From NCBI GenBank assembly GCA_024636575.1, contig JAGXGU010000128.1:1-5305 (forward strand): 5,305 nucleotides of DNA, read 5' to 3'. The position numbers were made by a program, and so were the translations under genes. The notes beneath the pieces were generated by a model that was given only the letters and a program-made list of their open reading frames with translations, was not told where the DNA came from and did not search any database. Shown one piece after another: positions 1-5,305 of the stretch (within the stretch, counting starts at the first letter, position 1; every line of letters begins with the position of its first letter). The DNA is from Altererythrobacter sp. GTDB lineage: Bacteria; Pseudomonadota; Alphaproteobacteria; Sphingomonadales; Sphingomonadaceae.

Positions 1-17
1 CAGTAGGAGAGAATCCA

Positions 18-1520
18 GTGACCAATACCCCGCCCGATTTCGATGTCCTAATTGTGGGGGCCGGCATATCCGGGATCGGCATGGCCGCGCACATGGAAAT
101 GATGTGTCCCGGCCGGACATATACCATATTGGAACAGCGGGAAAACCTGGGCGGCACCTGGGACCTGTTCCGTTATCCCGGCATCCGTTCCGACAGTGAC
201 ATGCACACGCTGGGCTTCGTGTTCGAACCGTGGAAGCATGAAAAGAGCATCGCTGACGGTCCGGCCATCCTCGATTATCTCAACCGCATCGTCGACGAGC
301 GCGGCATTCGCAGCCACATTCGCACCAACCACAAAGTCCTGTCTGCCGATTGGCGGGAAGACGAAGCGCGCTGGCACGTTACAGTCCAAATGGCGCACGG
401 CCAGCAGACATTGCTGACCGCAAATTTCATCTATCTAGGTTCCGGATATTACGATTACGACCAGGCATACGACCCCGGCTTTGATACTGGCGAATTCAAG
501 GGCCAGGTAATCCATCCGCAATTCTGGCCCGATGATCTGGACTATGCAGACAAGCGCGTACTGGTCATCGGTTCGGGCGCAACGGCGGTCACCATCGTGC
601 CGTCGATGGCGGCCAAGGCCCAGCATGTAACCATGTTGCAGCGTACGCCGACCTGGATGTTCTCCCGCCCGGCAAAGGATGCCTTCGCCAATTTCATGCG
701 CAAGGTCCTGCCCGAAAAACTGGCTTACAAGATCACCCGCTGGAAGAATGTGCGGATGCAGGACTTCGCTTTCAAGCTGGCGCGCAGCAAACCGGAACGG
801 GTTAAGAAGGCACTGAAGGACGCGATCGAAAAGTCGCTCGGCCCCGATTATGACGAGGCCAGCTTCACCCCGCCTTACGATCCGTGGGACCAGCGCTTGT
901 GCCTGGTGCCCGATGCCGATCTGTTCGAAGCGATGAAGGCGGGCAAGGCCAGCATCGTGACTGGCCGAATTGCACGCTTCACTGAAACCGGCGTTGAACT
1001 GGAATCGGGCGAAATGATCCAGGCTGACATCATCGTGACGGCCACCGGCCTGAAGCTTGCGGTCACCGGCAAGATTGCGATCAGCCAGAACGGCACGCCG
1101 GTCGATTTCAGCCAGCGGTTCTATTACAAGGGCTGCATGTTCTCCAACCTGCCAAATCTGGCGGTGGTATTCGGATATCTCAACGCCAGCTGGACATTGC
1201 GGGCCGATATCAATTCGGAATTCGTCTGCCGCGTGCTCAACCGGATGCAGGAAACCGGGACCGATATTGCGATTCCAGTGCTGCCGGAAAATCACGGGCT
1301 GGAAGAGGACAACATCTTCGATTTCTCTTCCGGCTATATCCAGCGGTCACTCCATATCATGCCGAAAAGTGCGGTTTCCTACCCGTGGCGGCTCAACCAG
1401 GAATATGTTGCCGACCGCAAGATCATGCGCGGTGCCGATGTCGCGGACGGCATTCTCGCCTTCCGCAAGGCAGAGGCTGCGTCATCGCAATTGCCGAGCG
1501 CCCTCGAAGCGGCTGAGTAA
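18..1520 (+). CDS. EthA-type Baeyer-Villiger flavin-containing monooxygenase
   Basis: This is a 500-residue class B flavoprotein monooxygenase that should use FAD and NADPH to insert oxygen into ketones or oxidise sulfur or nitrogen centres, in the cytoplasm. The FAD Rossmann motif GAGISG is at residues 14-19. The GGTWDLFRYPGIRSDSD block (45-61) is the conserved flavin-side motif of the family. The Baeyer-Villiger fingerprint F-x-G-x3-H-x3-W-P is present as FKGQVIHPQFWP (160-171). The second, NADPH-binding Rossmann motif GSGATA is at 185-190, and the family's ATG motif is at 342-344. By recall, sequence and length closely follow mycobacterial EthA (about 490 residues), including RWKN and PWDQRLCLVP; this was not checked by alignment. 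The start is GTG, chosen because AGGAGAG at 5-11 lies 6 nt upstream and the FAD motif follows at the expected distance. The natural substrate cannot be read from the sequence. No TetR-type EthR regulator is visible, but only 17 nt upstream are in view. Confidence 0.95.
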   Translation: MTNTPPDFDVLIVGAGISGIGMAAHMEMMCPGRTYTILEQRENLGGTWDLFRYPGIRSDSDMHTLGFVFEPWKHEKSIADGPAILDYLNRIVDERGIRSHIRTNHKVLSADWREDEARWHVTVQMAHGQQTLLTANFIYLGSGYYDYDQAYDPGFDTGEFKGQVIHPQFWPDDLDYADKRVLVIGSGATAVTIVPSMAAKAQHVTMLQRTPTWMFSRPAKDAFANFMRKVLPEKLAYKITRWKNVRMQDFAFKLARSKPERVKKALKDAIEKSLGPDYDEASFTPPYDPWDQRLCLVPDADLFEAMKAGKASIVTGRIARFTETGVELESGEMIQADIIVTATGLKLAVTGKIAISQNGTPVDFSQRFYYKGCMFSNLPNLAVVFGYLNASWTLRADINSEFVCRVLNRMQETGTDIAIPVLPENHGLEEDNIFDFSSGYIQRSLHIMPKSAVSYPWRLNQEYVADRKIMRGADVADGILAFRKAEAASSQLPSALEAAE

Positions 1521-1559
1521 GGCTTCACCTTCCCCGACAGATCGCCTAACGACCTCGGC

Positions 1560-2327
1560 ATGAACAATATTGAAAACGGGCGTATCTACACCGCAGGCCT
1601 GGTCATCATAGGTGACGAGATCCTGTCCGGCCGCACCCATGACAAGAATATTGCGCAGGTCGCCAGTTGGCTGCAGGTGCAGGGCATTCGCCTGACCGAG
1701 GTGCGCGTGGTCGCCGATGTGCAGGACCGGATCGTGGATGCGGTCAATACGCTGCGAGAATCCTACGATTACCTGTTCACCACGGGCGGCATAGGCCCAA
1801 CGCATGATGACATTACGGTTGATGCCGTGGCCCAGGCGCTGGGCGTACCGGTCATCATCCATCCCGAAGCGCGGGCCATCCTGGAACGCTATTACGCCGA
1901 CAAAGGCGGAATCAACGAAGGCCGCCTGCGCATGGCCCGGGTACCCGAAGGCGCTGAGCTGATCCCCAACCGCATGTCCGGCGCGCCGGGCATCAAGATC
2001 GGCAATGTGTTCCTGATGGCGGGCGTGCCGCATATCACCGCGGGCATGCTCGATGCGCTGACCGGAACGCTGGAAGGCGGCGCGCAATTGCTGTCCGAAA
2101 CGATTGGCTGCTGGGTGCCCGAAAGCGAAGTAGCGGACCTGCTGCGCGAGGCCGAACTGGCGCACGAGGGGTGCCAGATCGGCAGCTATCCCTTCTTCCG
2201 CAGCGGCAAGGTTGGCGCCAATTTCGTAATCCGCTCGACCGAGGCAGAGGCCTTGGCAAGCTGCGTCGACACGCTGTGCGAAGGCCTGGGTGAACGCGGC
2301 TTGGACTTTACACCCGGCGGGATTTAG
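1560..2327 (+). CDS. Stand-alone CinA N-terminal / molybdopterin-binding domain protein
   Basis: This 255-residue protein has the MoaB/MogA-like fold (MoCF_biosynth domain) that also forms the N-terminal half of CinA. The visible motifs are GDEILSG (18-24), TTGGIGPTHDD (74-84), the most diagnostic stretch, and GAPGIKIGNVFLMAGVP (141-157). Full-length CinA is about 400 residues and carries a C-terminal PncC-like nicotinamide-nucleotide amidase domain. That domain is absent here, so this is the short form common in alphaproteobacteria. In CinA, the N-terminal domain has been linked to ADP-ribose pyrophosphatase activity; whether the short form does this or binds molybdopterin is unknown. The ATG at 1560 is the only reasonable start: no start codon lies between it and the upstream stop in this frame, and the domain begins about 9 residues later. 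It has no clear Shine-Dalgarno, which suggests translation coupled to the monooxygenase gene ending 39 nt upstream. Confidence 0.94.
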   Translation: MNNIENGRIYTAGLVIIGDEILSGRTHDKNIAQVASWLQVQGIRLTEVRVVADVQDRIVDAVNTLRESYDYLFTTGGIGPTHDDITVDAVAQALGVPVIIHPEARAILERYYADKGGINEGRLRMARVPEGAELIPNRMSGAPGIKIGNVFLMAGVPHITAGMLDALTGTLEGGAQLLSETIGCWVPESEVADLLREAELAHEGCQIGSYPFFRSGKVGANFVIRSTEAEALASCVDTLCEGLGERGLDFTPGGI

Positions 2328-2340
2328 CAGGGCAACTCTG

Positions 2341-2685
2341 ATGGCAAGAGCGCAGAGACTTGAGAAAATGGATCTCCTCCGGGAAGAACTGGAGGAGGAA
2401 TATCGGGAGGCTTTGATCAATGCCTTGCGCGTAACTGCGGCTGGGAACTGGGGACTCTTCGACCATAACGAGGACCGCTTTCAACGGGCCAGCGTAGCGC
2501 CGATGGTCGAAAAGCTGTGCGATCTGGGCGAGGAAATCGACGGACTACGCGAAAAGCTGGGCCTGGAGCCTTTCGCCTTGCATGAAGAATTTGAGGCATC
2601 GCGCGGTCCAGTGCCCACGACCGCCGTTGGTGAGCCGAAACAGGCGAAAGCCTGGTTGGCCAAGCTGGCAGGCACAACCGCTTAA
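2341..2685 (+). CDS. Small conserved-looking protein of unknown function (114 aa)
   Basis: I do not recognise a named family. The product is 114 residues, soluble, with no signal peptide or membrane segment. Residues 1-35 are strongly charged and heptad-like (RLEKMDLLREELEEEYREAL), predicting a helix or short coiled coil. The motif AAGNWGLFDHNED at 34-46 looks like the conserved core. A second helix with leucine spacing spans about 54-74. The tail is proline- and alanine-rich, followed by a short amphipathic end. The ATG at 2341 is preferred because AGGG at 2329-2332 lies 8 nt upstream. An in-frame GTG at 2290 would add 17 residues of low-quality sequence overlapping the preceding gene. The gap to the upstream CinA-like gene is 13 nt, so co-transcription is likely. 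Similar short proteins with a WGLF core occur, to my recollection, in other alphaproteobacteria without assigned function. Confidence 0.78.
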   Translation: MARAQRLEKMDLLREELEEEYREALINALRVTAAGNWGLFDHNEDRFQRASVAPMVEKLCDLGEEIDGLREKLGLEPFALHEEFEASRGPVPTTAVGEPKQAKAWLAKLAGTTA

Positions 2686-2720
2686 GCTGCCGGCAATCAG
2701 GCAGCGCCCAAGACGCTGCC
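2686..2720 (+). repeat. Three-arm inverted repeat forming alternative hairpins
   Basis: GCTGCC (2686-2691), GGCAGCG (2700-2706) and CGCTGCC (2714-2720) are mutually complementary. The middle arm can pair with either the left arm (6 bp, 8-nt loop) or the right arm (7 bp, 7-nt loop). The left arm starts directly after the stop codon of the small upstream gene, and the right arm ends 11 nt before the lipocalin ribosome-binding site. No U-run follows, so this is not an intrinsic terminator. It may be an mRNA processing or stability element; that role is inference. Confidence 0.45.
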
Positions 2721-2743
2721 CAGCCTCGACCGGAGATTCCATC

Positions 2744-3298
2744 ATGAGACTTACCGCCAGATTCGCGCTGATGACTGCGCTTGCTGCCACCGCGTTGACA
2801 CTTTCCGGCTGCGCCACGCTGCTAGACCGGCACTCAGTCGGAAATACCGCCGTTCCTGAACCAGCAAAGCAGATCGATCTGGCCCGATATGCTGGCCGCT
2901 GGTATGAACTCGCGCGCTATGAGCAGGGTTTCCAGAAGGATTGTGACGGCGTCACCGCTGACTACACCTTGCGCGGCGATGGCAGGATCGATGTCCTGAA
3001 CCGCTGCCGCAAGCCGGACGGCAAGATCAGCGATGCCAAAGGCAAGGCAAAGATCGTCGATACCCAGACCAATGCGAAACTGAAGGTGAGCTTCTTCGGC
3101 CCTTTCTACGGCGATTACTGGGTGCTGGACCGGGCAGACGATTACAGCTGGGCAATCGTGGGCGAGCGGTCTGGCCGCTATCTGTGGATCCTGTCCCGAG
3201 AAGCCGCTCCGCCGCCTGAACGGCTTGCGGGATTGATCGCCCGCGCCGGTGCCATGGGCTATGATACGGGTTATTTGCGAATGACGTCGCAGCCATAA
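2744..3298 (+). CDS. blc: Outer-membrane lipocalin lipoprotein, Blc family
   Basis: This 184-residue bacterial lipocalin is a lipid-anchored beta-barrel that binds lysophospholipids or fatty acids in E. coli Blc and is tied to envelope maintenance under stress. Residues 1-22 form a lipoprotein signal peptide ending in the lipobox LSGC, with the acylated cysteine at C23. Residue +2 is alanine rather than aspartate, which by the Lol rule favours outer-membrane sorting. The lipocalin signature GRWYELARYE is at 51-60 (G51, W53). The strand blocks LKVSFFGPFYGDYWVLD (113-129) and YLWILSR (146-152) match Blc almost word for word. C67 and C88 lie near each other in sequence and could form a periplasmic disulfide. 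The length fits the family (E. coli Blc is 177 residues). The ATG is preceded by GGAGA at 2732-2736 with 7-nt spacing, and gives a proper signal peptide, unlike longer upstream readings. Transcription may continue from the gene upstream (58-nt gap). Confidence 0.96.
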   Translation: MRLTARFALMTALAATALTLSGCATLLDRHSVGNTAVPEPAKQIDLARYAGRWYELARYEQGFQKDCDGVTADYTLRGDGRIDVLNRCRKPDGKISDAKGKAKIVDTQTNAKLKVSFFGPFYGDYWVLDRADDYSWAIVGERSGRYLWILSREAAPPPERLAGLIARAGAMGYDTGYLRMTSQP

Positions 3299-3376
3299 CC
3301 GTCATCCGATTCGCCATGACAACGTCCCCTTAACCTGCATGCGCTAGGAAGAACCCGGGCAAACGGGGATTGATTA

Positions 3377-4333
3377 ATGTCGGCGGCTGAGCAGGGACCA
3401 CCTGCGCCGGAAACGCGGTTTCCGGTCAAATTCATTGTAGCATCGCGGCAGGTGATGGCCGTGCCCAGGGTCCTGCAAAAAATCAGCTTCTCGCTGGAGG
3501 AGTTAGCCGACGGTTCAGTGCCAGACCTGCCGGCCCTGAGCGACAAGTTTGATGGCTACCGCATCTTTTCCGCACCGCAGGACAGCGTAGCGACGATCCG
3601 TGCCATGGCTCCCGGATATGTTTTGGGCGGTCGCCATGACTACCCCCGCCACTTCATCGATATGTCTGATGGTTACGAGGCATACATGAACCACTTTTCG
3701 GCCAAGACCAGGTCAACGCTGCGGCGAAAGCAGCGCAAGCTTTCGCGCGAGGGTGAATTGGAAGACAATGGATCGGTGGATATCCGCGAATTTCGGTCCC
3801 CAGTCGAAATCGCCGAATTCATGGATCTCGCCCTGCCGCTGTCGCAGCGGACCTATCAGGCCCGCAGCCTTGATGCAGGGTTACCGGATGACAAAATTTC
3901 ACGGAACGAGATGTTGGAGATGGCCGCGCAGAACAATCTGCGGTGTTATCTGCTGTATTTCCGCGGCGCGCCGATCAGCTACCTGTTCCTTCCGGTGGTG
4001 AAGCAAACCGTCATCTATGCTTACTTGGGCTATGACGAAGAATATCGCCGTCTGTCGCCGGGGACCGTGCTACAAATGTACGCGCTTGAACGCCTGTTCG
4101 CGGAAAACCGCTATCGGTATTTTGATTTCACCGAAGGCGACGGGCCGCACAAGGCCATGTTCGGAAACCGCTCGATTGCGGCCTGCTCGTTTTTCCTGCT
4201 GAAGGCCACGCCGAGCAACCGCCTGCTGCTGGCCGCGCTAGATATGTTCGACGCCGGCGTTGCCGCCACGAAGAAGCTGCTGACCATGACCGGCGCACAA
4301 CCGAAAATCCGCCAGGCCATTCGCCGCGCATAA
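3377..4333 (+). CDS. GNAT-type (BioF2/FemAB-like) acyltransferase of unknown substrate
   Basis: This 318-residue cytoplasmic protein resembles the Acetyltransf_6 (BioF2-like, formerly CelD) branch of the GNAT superfamily. In this branch two GNAT-like halves occur and the C-terminal one binds the acyl donor. Evidence is the basic stretch SAKTRSTLRRKQRKLSREGE (108-127), typical of the middle of these proteins, then the core strands YLLYFRGAPISYLFL (191-205), YAYLGYDEEYRRLSPGTVLQMYALERLF (214-241) and YFDFTEGDGPHKAMFG (248-263). That last block corresponds to the usual DF-x-x-G-x-x-x-YK ending; here it reads GPHK, with His in place of Tyr. No signal peptide or membrane helix is present. The C-terminus is basic (KIRQAIRRA). 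The ATG has GGGGA at 3365-3369 with 7-nt spacing. Relatives act in exopolysaccharide, peptidoglycan or lipid modification, but nothing here fixes the substrate, and no polysaccharide genes are adjacent. Confidence 0.85.
   Translation: MSAAEQGPPAPETRFPVKFIVASRQVMAVPRVLQKISFSLEELADGSVPDLPALSDKFDGYRIFSAPQDSVATIRAMAPGYVLGGRHDYPRHFIDMSDGYEAYMNHFSAKTRSTLRRKQRKLSREGELEDNGSVDIREFRSPVEIAEFMDLALPLSQRTYQARSLDAGLPDDKISRNEMLEMAAQNNLRCYLLYFRGAPISYLFLPVVKQTVIYAYLGYDEEYRRLSPGTVLQMYALERLFAENRYRYFDFTEGDGPHKAMFGNRSIAACSFFLLKATPSNRLLLAALDMFDAGVAATKKLLTMTGAQPKIRQAIRRA
3407..3425. repeat. 8-bp perfect inverted repeat in the start region of the acyltransferase gene
   Basis: CCGGAAAC (3407-3414) and GTTTCCGG (3418-3425) are exact reverse complements around a 3-nt GCG loop. 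The element starts 30 nt downstream of the start codon, within codons 11-17. As RNA it would be a tight hairpin close to the ribosome footprint; as DNA it is a 19-nt dyad that could be a protein-binding site. No U-run follows, so it is not an intrinsic terminator. Function is unknown. Confidence 0.45.
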
Positions 4334-4375
4334 AAAAGGCCGGAGAGGTTTCCCCCTCCGGCCGTCTTTGCTTTT
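4332..4375. terminator. Bidirectional intrinsic terminator between convergent genes
   Basis: GGCCGGAG (4338-4345) and CTCCGGCC (4356-4363) form a perfect 8-bp GC-rich stem with a 10-nt loop. Six adenines at 4332-4337 directly precede the stem, giving a U6 tract for transcripts arriving from rplA on the minus strand, where the hairpin lies 92 nt past the stop codon. On the plus strand the trailing sequence is GTCTTTGCTTTT, a poorer but usable T-rich tail for the acyltransferase transcript. The A-run includes the last two bases of the acyltransferase TAA stop codon. The position between two convergent genes fits a shared terminator. Confidence 0.88.
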
Positions 4376-4454
4376 GCCTCAACCCTCTGGACCTTTTGTT
4401 GGTCGCGAAAGCTCAAGGGGCCGAATGGTCCCGCCGGCGCTGAGGGTAAACCAG

Positions 4455-5153
4455 TTACGCCCCTTCGATACCCGCATTGTCGATCTTCAGGCCGGGGCCC
4501 ATCGACGAGGTCAGCGAGACCTTCTGGATGTACTTGCCCTTGGCGCCCGAAGGCTTCGCACGGGCAATCGCGCCGGTGAATGCGAGGAAGTTGGCCTTCA
4601 GCTGATCGTCAGAGAAGGACATCTTGCCGATGCCGCTGTGGATGATGCCCTGCTTTTCAACACGGAATTCAACCTGGCCGCCCTTGGCGTCCTTTACGGC
4701 TTGCTCCACGTTCGGCGTGACGGTGCCCAGCTTAGGGTTCGGCATCAGGCCCTTGGGACCCAGTACCTTACCCAGACGGCCAACAACGCCCATCATGTCC
4801 GGCGTGGCGATCACGCGGTCATAATCGAGATTGCCGTTCTGCATGTCTTCCATCAGGTCTTCGGCGCCAACCTTGTCGGCGCCGGCAGCCAATGCCTTGT
4901 CAGCATTTTCACCGCGGGCAAAAACGGCAACCTTGACGTCTTTACCGGTACCCGAAGGCAGCGATACCATGCCGCGGACCATCTGGTCTGCGTGACGCGG
5001 ATCGACGCCGAGGTTCATCGCGACTTCAATCGTCTCGTCGAACTTCTTCTTCGAATGTTCGCGCAACGTCTTCAGCGCATCGTCGAAATTATACATCGCT
5101 TCCGGGTCGAGCTTTTCGATCCGCAGCTTCTGTGTCTTGGTCAGTTTAGCCAT
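4455..5153 (-). CDS. rplA: 50S ribosomal protein L1
   Basis: L1 is the 23S rRNA-binding protein of the mobile L1 stalk, which helps release deacylated tRNA from the E site. In many bacteria it also represses translation of its own operon. The product is 232 residues, matching the usual bacterial length. The L1 signature is visible at 121-141 (MGVVGRLGKVLGPKGLMPNP and onward). The N-terminal KLTKTQKLRIEKLD, the KVAVFARGENADKALAAGAD block (74-93) and the C-terminal TSSMGPGLKID (215-225) all fit the family. The ATG has a strong GGAGGG ribosome-binding site with 8-nt spacing, and only 4 nt separate it from the rplK stop codon, so the two are an operon. No rplJ follows; the transcript instead runs into a terminator, so rplJL must be elsewhere in this genome. 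The L1 operator would be expected upstream of rplK, outside the window. Confidence 0.99.
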   Translation of the reverse strand: MAKLTKTQKLRIEKLDPEAMYNFDDALKTLREHSKKKFDETIEVAMNLGVDPRHADQMVRGMVSLPSGTGKDVKVAVFARGENADKALAAGADKVGAEDLMEDMQNGNLDYDRVIATPDMMGVVGRLGKVLGPKGLMPNPKLGTVTPNVEQAVKDAKGGQVEFRVEKQGIIHSGIGKMSFSDDQLKANFLAFTGAIARAKPSGAKGKYIQKVSLTSSMGPGLKIDNAGIEGA

Positions 5154-5157
5154 GTTC

Positions 5158-5305
5158 TTAGCCCTCCACCACTTGGAGACCCATCGAACGCGCGGAGCCT
5201 TCGATGATCAGGGTTGCCTGGTCGAGATCATTTGCATTGAGATCGGCCATCTTTGCTTCGGCGATTTCACGAACCTGCGAACGTTTGATCGTTCCGGCGG
5301 AAATC
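5158..5305 (-). CDS. rplK: 50S ribosomal protein L11, C-terminal part (5' end beyond the window)
   Basis: The minus strand up to the right edge reads 48 codons ending in TAA at 5158-5160. The translated residues include KRSQVREIAEAKMADLNAND and end in ARSMGLQVVEG. This is the C-terminal rRNA-binding domain of L11, whose ARSMG-x-x-V ending is highly conserved. L11 binds the GTPase-associated region of 23S rRNA and is needed for RelA activation during amino-acid starvation. The full protein is about 143 residues, so roughly two thirds lies beyond the window. Its last codons contain the rplA ribosome-binding site, in keeping with the conserved rplK-rplA order and translational coupling. Confidence 0.97.
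   Translation of the reverse strand, partial: ISAGTIKRSQVREIAEAKMADLNANDLDQATLIIEGSARSMGLQVVEG
5162..5167 (-). promoter_or_regulatory. Ribosome-binding site of rplA, inside the end of rplK
   Basis: The minus strand reads GGAGGG, a near-consensus Shine-Dalgarno, formed by the last base of a Val codon, the Glu codon and most of the Gly codon at the end of rplK. It sits 8 nt before the rplA ATG and fixes that start. Ribosomes finishing rplK would pass directly over it, which fits coupled synthesis of L11 and L1. Confidence 0.85.

Noticed and set aside
435..1295. A 286-codon minus-strand open frame opposite the monooxygenase
   Set aside because: It lies entirely within a gene with intact FAD, NADPH and Baeyer-Villiger motifs, and its own translation shows no domain.
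2374..2397. CTCCTCC / GGAGGAG inverted repeat in the small unknown gene
   Set aside because: The arms are explained by Leu-Leu and Glu-Glu codons in a charged helix; the loop is 10 nt and nothing else suggests a function.
1482..2420. A 312-codon minus-strand open frame opposite the CinA-like gene
   Set aside because: It covers the full CinA-like gene in antisense and has low-complexity, arginine- and alanine-rich content with no motif. The plus-strand gene has clear family motifs.
2582..2743. Upstream extension of the lipocalin reading frame
   Set aside because: The extra 54 residues are the out-of-frame shadow of the small upstream gene and would bury the lipoprotein signal peptide. The ATG at 2744 has its own ribosome-binding site.
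4417..4432. GGGGCC-GAAT-GGTCCC hairpin between the terminator and rplA
   Set aside because: It pairs fully only on the plus strand with a G-U pair, has an A-C mismatch on the rplA transcript strand, and no U-run follows. Probably chance.
4368..5207. A 279-codon plus-strand open frame opposite rplA
   Set aside because: It is antisense to a certain ribosomal protein gene, its translation has no recognisable family and it starts inside the terminator region. It is a by-product of high-GC codon use in rplA.

Overview
The window looks like a chromosomal segment of an alphaproteobacterium, most plausibly of the Sphingomonadales (Erythrobacteraceae or Sphingomonadaceae). The basis is the moderately high GC, the style of the ribosomal proteins, and the combination of a stand-alone CinA-N protein, a Blc-type lipocalin and a BioF2-like acetyltransferase. 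The taxonomic placement is inference; no rRNA or other decisive marker is present.

Layout: five genes on the plus strand run from the left edge to 4333. They are an EthA-type Baeyer-Villiger flavin monooxygenase (18-1520), a stand-alone CinA N-terminal/molybdopterin-binding-domain protein (1560-2327), a small conserved-looking protein of unknown function (2341-2685), an outer-membrane lipocalin lipoprotein of the Blc family (2744-3298) and a GNAT/BioF2-like acetyltransferase (3377-4333). Gaps between them are short (39, 13, 58 and 78 nt), so at least the first three could be co-transcribed. No strong promoter is obvious between any of them. A compact hairpin terminator at 4332-4375 ends this block. 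From the right edge, the minus strand carries the ribosomal operon pair rplK (partial, last 48 codons) and rplA (complete, 4455-5153). These converge on the same terminator, which has an A-run on its left side and so should work best for the rplA transcript.

The genes do not form one recognisable pathway. The plus-strand group holds a redox enzyme, a nucleotide/cofactor-type domain protein, a small unknown, a lipid-binding lipoprotein and an acyltransferase. The minus-strand pair is core translation machinery (L11 and L1 of the large-subunit stalk regions). No mobile element, CRISPR array, tRNA or rRNA was seen, and no stretch of 300 bases lacks a gene.

I do not see a convincing undescribed system. 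The points most worth a second look are: an 8-bp near-perfect hairpin in the first codons of the acetyltransferase; a three-arm set of mutually exclusive hairpins just before the lipocalin; a cinA-like gene with no Shine-Dalgarno that lies in the same frame as the upstream monooxygenase, behind a single stop codon; the small unknown protein; and the acetyltransferase of unknown substrate.
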